In this document: positions 1-8,865 of the stretch, in pieces
Numbering within the stretch: the stretch's first letter is position 1
Layout of the letters: each line of letters opens with the position of its first letter
Notes under the pieces: generated by a model
The model's input: only the letters and a program-made list of their open reading frames with translations
Databases searched by the model: none
What the model was told of the DNA's origin: nothing
Program-made: the position numbers and the translations under genes
Assembly: GCA_965223255.1 (NCBI GenBank)
Contig: CBDCWA010000002.1
Location: 744,001-808,000 of the forward strand
Direction of reading: 5' to 3'
Length of the DNA stretch: 64,000 bases
Source of the DNA: CBDCWA01 sp965223255
Lineage (GTDB): Bacteria; Pseudomonadota; Alphaproteobacteria; Rhizobiales; Hyphomicrobiaceae

Positions 1-1
1 T

Positions 2-910
2 GGTATTGCGCTTAGTGATCTCGAGTGCGGTCATTTTCACCTGGAGACGGTCGCCGACCTCATGCGCGATGTGCGTGAAGAATTGCGCAACGGTCGCGGT
101 ATCGTGATGCTGCGCGGTTTTCCTGTCGATCAGCTAACGCGCGAAGAGGCCGCCATCGGGTTCATGGGCCTTGGGGCGCACCTGGGGCGCACGATGCCAC
201 AAAACAAATTCGGCCACGTCTTAGGGCACGTTACGGACTTGGGCGGCAGCTATGCCAGTCCGAAGACGCGCGGTTATATGACCAAAGATGAGATGCGGTT
301 TCATTCTGACGCCTGCGATTATGTCGGATTGCTAAGCCTGCGCACCTCTAAGAGCGGTGGCCAAAGCCGGGTGTGCAGCTCCGTTGCCATCTACAATCAC
401 ATACTGGAGACCAGACCGGAGTTGGCAAAACTGTTGTGCGAGAACTATTACCGCTCTCGCTCCGGTGAGATTAACCCGGGCGAGAAGGGTTGGATCGTCC
501 AGCCCGTATTTTGGTTTCACGACGGTTACTTCAGTGCCGTCGGCGCCGGCGCTGCGATTGATAAGGCGCAGGACTTGCCGGACGTTCCCAAAATGTCGCC
601 AGCCCAAAAGGAGGCACTTGAGCTCTATCGCCAGCTGGCGCATGAGTTTTCTGCTGATATTCCCTTTGCCGTGGGAGATATACAGTTTCTGAACAATTTC
701 GTCATGCTCCACACCCGCCGGGCATACGAGGATTGGCCTGAGGTTGCTCGCAAGCGCCACTTGCTCCGGGTTTGGTTAAGTGATCCCGAAAGCCGGCCTA
801 TACCACCCGAGCATCGTGCCGGTCGCAGCGGCCAGGGCGTTGTGTTGAAGGGCGTCGAAAGAAATGCACCGTTGTATCTGGACCGAGAGGCCGATGCGGC
901 CCAGGCCTGA
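2..910 (+). CDS. TauD/TfdA-family Fe(II)/2-oxoglutarate dioxygenase, 5' end cut by window
   Basis: The reading frame is open from base 2 with no stop upstream of the first ATG (62), so the true start probably lies outside the window. Counting from that Met, the iron-binding H-x-D is H81-S-D83 and the distal His is H217 (in MLHTRR), followed by the basic KRHLLRVWL stretch that in this family holds the 2-oxoglutarate-binding Arg. The family couples oxidative decarboxylation of 2-oxoglutarate to hydroxylation of a small organic substrate in the cytoplasm. The substrate cannot be told from sequence. It has no obvious partner downstream: the next gene starts 240 bp later and is unrelated. A second member of the family lies at 55766-56608. 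Confidence 0.85.
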   Translation, partial: GIALSDLECGHFHLETVADLMRDVREELRNGRGIVMLRGFPVDQLTREEAAIGFMGLGAHLGRTMPQNKFGHVLGHVTDLGGSYASPKTRGYMTKDEMRFHSDACDYVGLLSLRTSKSGGQSRVCSSVAIYNHILETRPELAKLLCENYYRSRSGEINPGEKGWIVQPVFWFHDGYFSAVGAGAAIDKAQDLPDVPKMSPAQKEALELYRQLAHEFSADIPFAVGDIQFLNNFVMLHTRRAYEDWPEVARKRHLLRVWLSDPESRPIPPEHRAGRSGQGVVLKGVERNAPLYLDREADAAQA

Positions 911-1149
911 GTGGGTGCGGCGCCTGGTGCTGTCGGTCTTTGTTTAACCAAAACGTTTGTGTAAGCTAATAATTCATCGCACCGAAAGGCGTACCATTTG
1001 GGCTGCAATTGCCGGCTCTGGCCTGTTGCCGAGCGGGCTCACTCGATCTGGTATGTTTGTATACAGCGGAAATGGTGGTGGATTCGATCGATGCCGGTAC
1101 CTAGACTTGCGAATGCGCAATTGTATCGGCCAACCAACGGAGAAGAACC

Positions 1150-1800
1150 TTGAACGTTGAAAAGGGTGTTTTGGTTTTGAGTGCGGATGCCTTCATCACC
1201 GGTGAGATCCACCGCTGTCGGCGTGTCGAGGTTTATGGCTACATTGACGGTCGCGTCGCGACCGAACAATTGATCATTCATCAGGGTGGACGCTTGTATG
1301 GCACTGTAAGCACGTCCGACGCCCAGGTAAGCGGTGATATTCAGGGCGACATCACCGTCAACAAGTTGTTGGATATCAAGAGTGTTGGCGCTGTTAGCGG
1401 CAATGTCCGATATGGCCAGCTTGCGATGCAACCAGGCGGCGATTTAAGCGCCGAGCTAACCAATGTTCCGCCGTCCCTGGCAGGTGATCTGGAAGTCTCT
1501 GTCACGCGTGGCGGCACGGTTACGATCACTACCGTCGACTTGACGGCGATCGACCCTGATGACGCCCCGGCCGATCTGACATTCACGGTCTCGGAAGAAC
1601 GCGGCGGTATGATCGTTCTGAGCGATGATACTGCCACAGGCATCTCGCAATTCACCCAAGCTGATTTGGAAGCCAATAAGGTTTGCTTCAAGCATGACGG
1701 CTCTGGCGGAAGTTATGCCAGCTTCAAGGCAATGGTGGCCGATGACGACGGCGCCACTTCGGGCAAGGCACAAACGGTAAATGTGCGCGTGAACAACTAA
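1150..1800 (+). CDS. Bactofilin-domain protein with C-terminal CSPG/cadherin-like domain
   Basis: A 216-residue protein starting at TTG (1150) behind a GGAGAAG ribosome site. Residues about 5-105 show the repetitive beta pattern of bactofilins (VLVLSADAFITGEI, GYIDGRV, GTVSTSDAQVSGDIQGDI), cytoskeletal proteins that polymerise into right-handed beta helices without nucleotide. Residues about 110-216 have a different fold signature: DLEVSVTRGGTVTIT, AIDPDDAPADLTFTV, FTQADLEANKV and a closing D-D-D-G turn, as in CSPG/cadherin-like repeats that normally occur in surface proteins. There is no signal peptide or membrane helix, so the protein is predicted to be cytoplasmic or exported by an unusual route. 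The fusion is uncommon; both domain calls rest on pattern only. Confidence 0.75.
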   Translation: MNVEKGVLVLSADAFITGEIHRCRRVEVYGYIDGRVATEQLIIHQGGRLYGTVSTSDAQVSGDIQGDITVNKLLDIKSVGAVSGNVRYGQLAMQPGGDLSAELTNVPPSLAGDLEVSVTRGGTVTITTVDLTAIDPDDAPADLTFTVSEERGGMIVLSDDTATGISQFTQADLEANKVCFKHDGSGGSYASFKAMVADDDGATSGKAQTVNVRVNN

Positions 1801-1859
1801 GTCATGCTGCACGCCATAAGAGCGTGCCGCGTTTCAATCGAAGTCCGACAGTCTTGCCG

Positions 1860-1891
1860 ACACCACTGCCGCCAGGCTGCAGCAGTGGTGT
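1860..1891. terminator. Hairpin between convergent genes, possible bidirectional terminator
   Basis: A perfect 10-bp stem (ACACCACTGC at 1860-1869 with GCAGTGGTGT at 1882-1891) and a 12-nt loop lie in the 99-bp gap between two convergent genes. Neither side has a clear T-run, so the terminator call is an inference from position and stem strength. Confidence 0.4.
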
Positions 1892-1899
1892 ATCGATCG

Positions 1900-2757
1900 T
1901 TAAAGAGGGGAGTCCTTCGGACAAGGGAACTGCAACGTCAAATAAGGGAGGTTGACGCGGCAGGTTTTCATGCGCACTTGCGGTCCCGAGCCATTGTCGT
2001 CGTCATCGCGGCTATCGGGCTTGCTTGTCGTTGGCGCTTGCGTTTTGCCGGTTGGCCCCTGCTGCGGCTTTGAAAGAGTGGCGATTTTGCCGTCTTTCTT
2101 TTGCGTAGCTCCTGTCTTGTTATTGTCAGCCGTTTTGTTCTCGATCTTCTTATCGCCAGCCTGTTGACTGGCAGGTGCATTGCTCTGCGTCGGTGCCTTG
2201 CTGGGCAGAGCGTTTCCCTGCTCGACAGGGATCTTGTTGCCTTTAGTGGGTTGTGGTGCAGTTGTGGCTGCTGCCGGCTTGTTAGTATCTGCCTCTTGGG
2301 TCGTCTGGTTTGTAGGTGTAGCCGGTGCCGGTGTTTTGGCCGCCACCTTGTCGCAACGCTTGAGGTCCGCCGGCGCTGGCTTCCAAATCATGGTTTCACT
2401 CAAAAATTTGACGCCGGCGTAACCCATCACTCTCAGCTTGCCGGACCGCAACGGCTTCAATTCAACATCGAACCTGGAGCGCCGGTCCGGATCGTATATC
2501 CAGCCGCGATCCCAACGCCCACGCCCGACCGGACGTACGCCGCCGATAATCTTACGACCGCAAATGCTGTTGTTCGCGCTATCCTTGGTCCACACGATAT
2601 ACCCGCAAAGCGAGCGGCCACATTGCTTGATTTCGACCGCACCGCGTCCGGTATGGTCGATCCAGACACCGGTCGGCGTACCGGCCGCAATGGCCGAACC
2701 ACAGATAGAAACAACGCTGAATAGGCCGGCAAGCCCGATCGTTTTGATGCCGCGCAT
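1900..2757 (-). CDS. DUF2147 exported protein with long Pro/Thr/Lys/Gln-rich tail
   Basis: A 285-residue protein with an AGGGAG ribosome site 7 nt before ATG. Residues 1-25 are a signal peptide (LAGLFSVVSICGSAIAA). Residues about 27-135 form a DUF2147 domain (TGVWIDHTGRGAVEI, LCGYIVW, GWIYDPD, MGYAGVKFLSETMIWK), a small periplasmic or envelope domain of unknown function. After this come about 120 residues of low-complexity Pro, Thr, Lys, Gln and Ala, then an acidic D-D-D-D patch and a C-terminal stretch with two cysteines (KTCRVNLPYLTLQFPCP). The paralogue at 14343-14756 is about the DUF2147 domain alone, so the tail is an addition. The tail resembles linkers that cross or bind peptidoglycan, which is inference. 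Confidence 0.8.
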   Translation of the reverse strand: MRGIKTIGLAGLFSVVSICGSAIAAGTPTGVWIDHTGRGAVEIKQCGRSLCGYIVWTKDSANNSICGRKIIGGVRPVGRGRWDRGWIYDPDRRSRFDVELKPLRSGKLRVMGYAGVKFLSETMIWKPAPADLKRCDKVAAKTPAPATPTNQTTQEADTNKPAAATTAPQPTKGNKIPVEQGNALPSKAPTQSNAPASQQAGDKKIENKTADNNKTGATQKKDGKIATLSKPQQGPTGKTQAPTTSKPDSRDDDDNGSGPQVRMKTCRVNLPYLTLQFPCPKDSPL

Positions 2758-3014
2758 ACTATGGCTCCCTGAGAAATGAGTTGGCGGCGCCGGCTCTGTC
2801 AGCGCCCGGTCCTGGAAATACTGGATTTAGCGCCCCGTGGCTGTTCCTAAGGAAACAGCCTGTGCCTGCCGTTTGTAAAGCCGATTTGGGCTGCCGCCTT
2901 CGCTTGAATGCTTGCATGGCCTCTCGCCCGACGCACTATGTTAAGGTAATGATACCGCACACAAACTGCGCCTGCATTTGCCCATCCTAGCCGTTGGGCC
3001 ACCCTGGAGAGGAA

Positions 3015-3977
3015 ATGAACGACAATAATTCTCCAACATCCAGCGACGACCCGTCTCAAAATCCCGCTAATGGCGGGTCAGTGCGGCAATACTTTGGCAG
3101 ACTTTTTGGTTGGTTCAACGCCCTGGCACCTAACGTGCGCGGTGCAATCCTCGTTTCGAGCGGCGCTTTTTTGCTCGTCGTCATGGCAACGCTTGTAAAG
3201 TACTTGGGCCAGCGCTTATCGAGCTTCGAGATCTTGTTCTTTCGCTCGTTTATCGGGTTTCTCGTCGTAATGCCGCTGTTTATCAGAGACCCAATGGTCC
3301 CATTCAGAACTGAGCGCTTCAGCATGCACTTTGTCCGCGGCATTGCAGGCGCGGCTGGTAACGCCTGTTTTTTCTGGTCGATTACACATCTGCTGTTGGC
3401 CGACGCTATGACGCTGCAATTCTCAAGGCCATTATTCATGATTCCGCTCGCCTTCATATTTCTAGGCGAAATTGCAGGCTGGCGGCGGTCCTCGATCGCC
3501 CTGATTGGTTTTGCCGGCATTCTGGTCTATGCGCGCCCCTTTACCGAAGGTTTTGATCCCAACGCATTTGTCGCAGCCGCTGGCGCCTTTTTCGGTGGTC
3601 TCGTCGTCATATGCATCAAACGATTAGCAACGACGGAATCGACCCCCGTCATCATGTTCTATTATGCGTTTTGGAATTCGGTGGCAGCCGCCATTCCAGC
3701 CTATTTCTTATGGCTCACGCCGACCTGGCCGGAGATTGGAATACTTTTCGTTATCGGCGTATTAGGTATCATTGGCCAGGGGCTAATCACACATGGTTTC
3801 AGCCAAGGCGACGCGACAGCCCTTGTGCCATTGGATTATACCCGCATTCCCTACGCCGCCATTTTAGCGGTGATCTTTTTTGGCGAAGTTCCCGGTTTAT
3901 TAAATTTCGTCGGTATGGCGCTGATCGTTGTAAGCTCGCTCTATCTGGTGCAGTCGGAGCGGCGAAAAGGCGGCTAG
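3015..3977 (+). CDS. DMT-superfamily (EamA) inner-membrane transporter
   Basis: About 320 residues from ATG 3015, which follows GGAGAGGAA; the upstream TTG at 2994 has no such site. After a roughly 45-residue hydrophilic N-terminus come about ten hydrophobic segments in two similar halves, each with the G-E terminal motif of EamA domains (FIFLGEIAGW in the first half, VIFFGEVPG in the second). DMT proteins of this type export or import small metabolites. The substrate is not deducible, although this subgroup (FFRSFIGF, RGIAGAAGN) resembles S-adenosylmethionine or drug/metabolite exporters. It ends 41 bp from the convergent hydrolase gene, and appears monocistronic. Confidence 0.85.
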   Translation: MNDNNSPTSSDDPSQNPANGGSVRQYFGRLFGWFNALAPNVRGAILVSSGAFLLVVMATLVKYLGQRLSSFEILFFRSFIGFLVVMPLFIRDPMVPFRTERFSMHFVRGIAGAAGNACFFWSITHLLLADAMTLQFSRPLFMIPLAFIFLGEIAGWRRSSIALIGFAGILVYARPFTEGFDPNAFVAAAGAFFGGLVVICIKRLATTESTPVIMFYYAFWNSVAAAIPAYFLWLTPTWPEIGILFVIGVLGIIGQGLITHGFSQGDATALVPLDYTRIPYAAILAVIFFGEVPGLLNFVGMALIVVSSLYLVQSERRKGG

Positions 3978-4018
3978 CCGCACGGCCCACAATTGATCTG
4001 ACATCGTGAATTGCGCGA

Positions 4019-4657
4019 TCAGGTGTGGCGATCGATGAATGCCTGAATATCTTTGGCAGCCTGATTGATATTATCGCTGTGTGTAAAACCTGTAGCCCGG
4101 CGTGGCTTAAGATCATGATCGCCGTCCACCATCCAGGCAAATGCGATGTCTGGGTCGATGTTAAAGCCGGGAACCTCGACTTTGGTCCCGAACGGATCGC
4201 GTTCGCCTTGCACAATTAGCAGCGGATAGTCGATCTTTTGCAAATGCTGCGTGCGCAGAGCCTCGGGCTTCTTTGGCGGATGGAAGGGATAGCTAACGAC
4301 GGCGGCGCCAGTAATCAGCTGTTCGCCAAAGGCGTTAGCGGCTACAAGCGTTGCAACCCGCCCACCCATGGATTTGCCACCAATGAACAGTGGCTGCCCG
4401 CCGATGGACTTGCGAACAGCGCGGATGACCTCTCCGTACGACTCAATGAGCTTTTCGGCTCTTGGCGGCGGGCGTCGTCGTCCATTTCGCCGCCGTTCCG
4501 CCATGTAGGCGAACTCAAACCGGCAGACGCGAATTCCTCGCTCACCAAGCGCAATTGATAGATCTGTCATGAAGGGGCTGTCCATGCCGGCACCAGCGCC
4601 GTGCGCCAAAATCAGACAGGCGGTCCCGGATGGTCCAGTGAAGATCAGATCCGTCAT
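4019..4657 (-). CDS. Alpha/beta hydrolase, KANL3/Tex30 dienelactone-hydrolase-like
   Basis: A 212-residue soluble protein. The oxyanion-hole segment LILAHGAGAGMDSPFM, the nucleophile elbow G-K-S-M-G-G-R near residue 95, an Asp after the LLIVQGERDPFG strand and a late His (DGDHDLKP) make a complete Ser-Asp-His triad. This arrangement is typical of the small KANL3/Tex30-like hydrolase family found widely in proteobacteria, whose natural substrates are mostly unknown. It is transcribed towards the DMT gene and divergently from the desaturase-type gene at 4752, with which it shares a gap of about 95 bp. Confidence 0.8.
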   Translation of the reverse strand: MTDLIFTGPSGTACLILAHGAGAGMDSPFMTDLSIALGERGIRVCRFEFAYMAERRRNGRRRPPPRAEKLIESYGEVIRAVRKSIGGQPLFIGGKSMGGRVATLVAANAFGEQLITGAAVVSYPFHPPKKPEALRTQHLQKIDYPLLIVQGERDPFGTKVEVPGFNIDPDIAFAWMVDGDHDLKPRRATGFTHSDNINQAAKDIQAFIDRHT

Positions 4658-4751
4658 AGTACTCCCTTCTCTTGCAGGGTCATGCTACACCAATCGTCAA
4701 ACGCAATATGATGGTCGGACCAGGGACTACCGTCACCGTGAGTGGGCTGCA

Positions 4752-5615
4752 ATGGAAGACGTTATTGGCGTAACCGAAGTCGCAGTACGATTGGCCGCAT
4801 TTGTCGGCGTATTCGCGCTACTTGCCGCGGCAGAGGTGGTTGTCCCACGGCGCAGTCTGAGCGTGCCGAAACTCACACGATGGTTCACCAACTTGGCAAT
4901 CGTTGTGGTCGATAGTCTCACCGTGCGCGCCATGGCGGCCGCCCCTATGATATTTGGCGGTTTGGTGATGCCCTTGGTTGCCGTCGCTGCGGCATTGTAC
5001 GCCAGCCAGACCGGTATCGGACTATTTAATGCCATCGAATTGCCGGTGTGGGTCGAAATCATCGCGGCGATGATCATCCTGGATTACGCGATTTGGCTGC
5101 AACACTGGATCAGCCACAAGGTTCCGATGCTCTGGCGCCTGCATTTGGTGCATCACGCCGACCGCGATTTCGACGTGACAACGGCGTTGCGGTTCCACCC
5201 GGTCGAAATCGCCTTGTCCATGCTCTACAAGATTGTGTGGGTCCTGCTGCTTGGCCCGGCCGTATTGGCCGTTGTCCTGTTCGAAATAACTTTGAACGCC
5301 TGCGCGATGTTCAATCACGCCAATCTTCGCTTGCCATCAGGCCTTGATCGGGCGCTCCGATTGGTCATAGTGACACCTGACATGCACCGCGTGCATCATT
5401 CAATTTATGCTTCTGAGCACAATGCAAACTATGGCTTTAGCCTGTCGATATGGGACCGGCTTTTTGCGACTTACGTGCCACAACCACGCGATGACCACGA
5501 CAAAATGACAATCGGCTTGCCACAGTATCAGACAGAAGGGCCGACGCGTCTTGGATACAGCTTGCTGATGCCCTTTCAAAATGCCAATACCAAGCGGGAG
5601 CTTGACGCCTCCTGA
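4752..5615 (+). CDS. Sterol desaturase / fatty acid hydroxylase family membrane protein
   Basis: 287 residues from ATG 4752; the open frame extends upstream into the divergent gene but that part is unlikely to be translated. Several membrane helices are followed by the conserved histidine clusters of non-haem di-iron hydroxylases: H-W-I-S-H (near residue 118), H-L-V-H-H (near 132) and M-H-R-V-H-H (near 213), with a further His in FNHANL. The family uses a di-iron centre in the membrane to hydroxylate or desaturate lipids such as fatty acids, sterols or carotenoids. The exact lipid is unknown. The upstream ribosome site is weak (gtgagtggg). Confidence 0.85.
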   Translation: MEDVIGVTEVAVRLAAFVGVFALLAAAEVVVPRRSLSVPKLTRWFTNLAIVVVDSLTVRAMAAAPMIFGGLVMPLVAVAAALYASQTGIGLFNAIELPVWVEIIAAMIILDYAIWLQHWISHKVPMLWRLHLVHHADRDFDVTTALRFHPVEIALSMLYKIVWVLLLGPAVLAVVLFEITLNACAMFNHANLRLPSGLDRALRLVIVTPDMHRVHHSIYASEHNANYGFSLSIWDRLFATYVPQPRDDHDKMTIGLPQYQTEGPTRLGYSLLMPFQNANTKRELDAS

Positions 5616-5646
5616 GTATCGAGAATAAGCACCGCGTGATCAAAAT

Positions 5647-7029
5647 ATGGCTGTTACTATGATGAACATCGTCAGACGTTTGTTGTGCGTTTGCCTAGTA
5701 GCGATGTTAGGCATTGGCTTGACGCCATTGTCGAGTTTCAGCGAAACAAAAAAACCGGCCTCCGCCAAGGCAAAATGGCGGACCGGGCAAGTGAAGAGGG
5801 TCAAGAAGCCTAAGAAGGCCCGCACAACGAGGGCAAAGGCCACGACGGCCAAAAAGAAGTCACGAACAAAAATAAAGGCACGGGCGAAGCGCCGTCGACT
5901 AAAGAAGGTCCGCAAAAAGCAGAAGGCCTCGAAAAGACGGGCCAAATCCAAATCAAGACGCGCAACAAAAAAAAGGGCCGCGAGGAAAACACGAGCTGGC
6001 CGCAAGCGCAAGCGAACACGACGGCGCAGGCCGCGCCGTCCGGCCATCGCGGCCAAGAAGCTTTTTGGCGCCAAACGTAAGGCCGCCAGTCTCAATCCGC
6101 GCGCCATAGGATTTTACACCAAAGGCTGCCTAGCCGGTGGTGAGGCGATGCCGATCAACGGCAAAGCGTGGCAGGCCATGCGCCTCAATCGCAATCGCAA
6201 CTGGGGCCATCCCAAATTGATCGCGTTGTTGAAGCGGTTTGCGTTGGAGGCACAAGAGCACGACGGTTGGCCGGGGCTGCTCATCGGCGATTTGGCTCAA
6301 CCGCGTGGCGGCCCGATGCTGTCGGGGCACCGCAGTCACCAGGTCGGTTTGGACGCTGATATTTGGTTTATGCAGATGCCAAAGCGGCGACTGAGCTATG
6401 CCGAGCGCAAGAACATGTCTGCCATCTCAATGTTGTCCAAGAATCGACGTGCCATCAACAAGAAGCGTTGGACCAAGGCTCACGTCAAACTGATTAAGCG
6501 CATTGCGTCGTATCGCGAGGTGCAGCGCGTCATCGTGCACCCAGTGATAAAGAAGGCGTTGTGCAAAGGCGCTGGCGAACTTGGTGGCCGGCGGGCCTGG
6601 CTCAACAAGGTTCGCCCGTGGTGGGGTCATCATTATCATTTCCATGTCCGCATATTTTGCCCGCCGGGAAGCGTGGGTTGCCGACCACAGCCACCAACAC
6701 CACGCGGCAATACCTGCGGCACTGAATTGAAGGACTGGCTGGCAAGGGTTTTCCGCAGGCGTTGTGAAAAGCCCCTCCGGATCTGCGTCCCTGGCGAAAA
6801 GATAACACGGCGCTGTCAATGCAAGTGTGCAAAGAAGCTGCGCTTTTGCCGCAAAGGTGAAAAGATTACGGGCGCCTGTCAGTGCCGGAAACGTCCTCGC
6901 CGGCGACGGCCCATCACTCTTGCACAACTGCCGCAGGCCTGTCGTGCTGTGTTGAAGGCACCTGATATCGGTGCGCTAAAGGCCAAGAAGGCGATACCGC
7001 CACTACCCGTTCGCCGCAGCGCGCCTTAA
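5647..7029 (+). CDS. mepA: Penicillin-insensitive murein endopeptidase (MepA family, M74) with Lys/Arg-rich N-terminal region
   Basis: A 460-residue exported protein. Residues 1-31 look like a signal peptide. Residues about 35-150 are almost entirely Lys, Arg and Ala. The catalytic domain (about 155-365) has both zinc-binding motifs of MepA: H-R-S-H-Q-V-G-L-D-A-D and W-G-H-H-Y-H-F-H-V-R. MepA cleaves D-Ala-meso-diaminopimelate cross-links in the periplasm. After the domain comes a duplicated cysteine-rich unit (C-x-K-P-L-R-x-C-x2-G-E-K-I-T-x2-C-Q-C, then a close repeat), and another basic patch. E. coli MepA is about 270 residues, so the basic region and the repeats are extra. The 3' end overlaps the convergent patatin gene by 27 bp. 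ATG 5662 is an alternative start. Confidence 0.85.
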   Translation: MAVTMMNIVRRLLCVCLVAMLGIGLTPLSSFSETKKPASAKAKWRTGQVKRVKKPKKARTTRAKATTAKKKSRTKIKARAKRRRLKKVRKKQKASKRRAKSKSRRATKKRAARKTRAGRKRKRTRRRRPRRPAIAAKKLFGAKRKAASLNPRAIGFYTKGCLAGGEAMPINGKAWQAMRLNRNRNWGHPKLIALLKRFALEAQEHDGWPGLLIGDLAQPRGGPMLSGHRSHQVGLDADIWFMQMPKRRLSYAERKNMSAISMLSKNRRAINKKRWTKAHVKLIKRIASYREVQRVIVHPVIKKALCKGAGELGGRRAWLNKVRPWWGHHYHFHVRIFCPPGSVGCRPQPPTPRGNTCGTELKDWLARVFRRRCEKPLRICVPGEKITRRCQCKCAKKLRFCRKGEKITGACQCRKRPRRRRPITLAQLPQACRAVLKAPDIGALKAKKAIPPLPVRRSAP

Positions 7030-8865
7030 CCAGTTGTCGTCTTCCGCGATGATCCGTTTCAATTCGTCCTCGCTCCAGGCGTAGGCCTTTGCAATCATCT
7101 CACCATTGCGATCCCAGTCGAGAAAACCTGCACCTTCCGGCACCGGCGGTCGCAACAGGATGTCATTCGGGCGCAGGTTTTCAATGAAGTCATAACGGTT
7201 CGCCATCAAGCTTCGCATCAGCACATTAATGATGCTCGGAGCGTCTGGGATAGTATGGCGTTGCAACGGATTGATCGACTGAGCCACCAGGCGCCGACCG
7301 GATGGCAAGGCATCGTAGTCGACGTCGAAGGTTTCGATATCGGGCGCTGGGAAACTGATCACGACATTTGGGCCCGATTTCAAATCATGCATTGTCCCGA
7401 TCGGCACGTTATCCAACAGACACCCGTCGACCAACATTTCACCATTGGCACTGTAAACCGGTGGCAACAACACGGGTATCGAACTGGATGCTCGAATGGC
7501 GCCAAACAGGCTGCCGCTCGTTATCACTTCAAGGCTGTGGCGTGATAGATTCGTCGCCGCTGCAAAAAAGGGCACCCAGAGATCTTCGATCTGGGTGTCC
7601 CCAAAGTATTTGCGAAGCTGCTCGTCAAAATTGCCATGATCAAGCAATCCGTAGCGCGGCCAGTTATAGCGATGCATGGCTCTGTTCTTCACAAAGATCC
7701 GCGCCACAGCCTCTGCGACCGCATCAGGCGGCACGCCCAAAGCAAATGCACCCATCATCGCAGCACCTGCCGATGTGCCGCCCAAATAATCGAAGTCGAT
7801 TTCCAACTCGCCAAGTGCTTTGAAGACACCGATATGCGATACGCAAAGAGCACCGCCGCCGCTGGCAACAAGCCCGCGCGCTTCGCCGAGCAAGAAGCGC
7901 GCAACACGTTGAACAGTTTTGGGCGCCGCAAGGCAAACATGGTGATGCATCCGCACCTCGCGCTGCTCTAGCCAGCGTGAGGTGCCGCTGAGCGACGTCA
8001 TGCGCCGGTGCAGCAAGACCAGGCGGCGGTCCCGTGCATCAAGCAGGCGCCAGGCAAACTCCTCGACCGGATTAGGCGTCGCGTCGCTGTCGAACTCACC
8101 GATGCTGATGACGAGATCTGCTTGCCGAATAGCGCGTTCAGACCACGGCGTGAGTGTTGGATCGCTGACAAACACCACGAGGTCGAACATCGTCTCCAGA
8201 GCATTGAGCCGGGCTTGCGCCTCTTGCCCGCTGGACCAGTCATCTGCGGCAATGACCGCGTCGACCGTTTGTGAGGTGAGCAGGGCGACTTTGCCGTGCG
8301 CACTCAACGCGGTCATCAGCCGGTCAACGAATGCCTCCGAAACCTCAGACTGTCCTGCGGGGACAAGCGTCAGCGTGTGGGGTCTGGCTGCTTTCGGCTG
8401 AACACCCTGTTTCATAGTTGCAGCAAGCCGTCTGGCCAGAGTGCTGGCAATCGCGCGCCACAGGTCCGGTGTCGTCTCGCAGAGCCGGTCAAAGGCTTCC
8501 CGCCCCAGCCTCAAGACGACACTATCGCGCATTGCCGTAACGGTAGCAGTGCGATTGGCACGTGTCAGAAAAGCAATCTCCCCGATTGGTTGGCCGGCAA
8601 GTATTTCACTGATGACGTCCTGGCTTCCGGCTTGGGTCACAGCAAAACGGCCGGAGAGCGCAATGTAGAGCGCTTCAGCAGGGCGACCTTCATGGATCAG
8701 GATGTCGCCGCGATGAATAGTGCGGGTTTCGAACTCGGCTGCAACGTCGACCTTCTGCGCAGGCGTCAGCGTCGACAGAATGTCGGTTGCATCGAGCGAG
8801 GTTGCAGGAGCGGTCTGCGGCATTGAACCCGTTGGCAAATTGCGAGACATCGGATCAACGACCAT
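7003..8865 (-). CDS. Patatin-like phospholipase with N-terminal cyclic-nucleotide-binding domain
   Basis: About 620 residues. The N-terminal 150 residues form a cNMP-binding (CAP_ED) domain: ILIHEGRPAEALYIALSGR, a GQPIGEIAFLTRANRTATV phosphate-binding-cassette-like stretch and VVLRLGREAFDRL. A middle segment follows, then the patatin domain with the glycine-rich oxyanion motif (G-G-G-A-L-C-V-S-H-I-G), nucleophile elbow G-T-S-A-G and catalytic Asp in V-D-G-C-L-L-D-N-V-P. This is the bacterial NTE/RssA-like layout, a serine lysophospholipase or esterase at the inner membrane. Whether it binds cAMP is unknown. The start is uncertain: 8865 has an AAGGG 11 nt upstream; 8850 and 8961 are alternatives. 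The 3' end overlaps mepA by 27 bp. Confidence 0.85.
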   Translation of the reverse strand: MVVDPMSRNLPTGSMPQTAPATSLDATDILSTLTPAQKVDVAAEFETRTIHRGDILIHEGRPAEALYIALSGRFAVTQAGSQDVISEILAGQPIGEIAFLTRANRTATVTAMRDSVVLRLGREAFDRLCETTPDLWRAIASTLARRLAATMKQGVQPKAARPHTLTLVPAGQSEVSEAFVDRLMTALSAHGKVALLTSQTVDAVIAADDWSSGQEAQARLNALETMFDLVVFVSDPTLTPWSERAIRQADLVISIGEFDSDATPNPVEEFAWRLLDARDRRLVLLHRRMTSLSGTSRWLEQREVRMHHHVCLAAPKTVQRVARFLLGEARGLVASGGGALCVSHIGVFKALGELEIDFDYLGGTSAGAAMMGAFALGVPPDAVAEAVARIFVKNRAMHRYNWPRYGLLDHGNFDEQLRKYFGDTQIEDLWVPFFAAATNLSRHSLEVITSGSLFGAIRASSSIPVLLPPVYSANGEMLVDGCLLDNVPIGTMHDLKSGPNVVISFPAPDIETFDVDYDALPSGRRLVAQSINPLQRHTIPDAPSIINVLMRSLMANRYDFIENLRPNDILLRPPVPEGAGFLDWDRNGEMIAKAYAWSEDELKRIIAEDDNWLRRAAANG

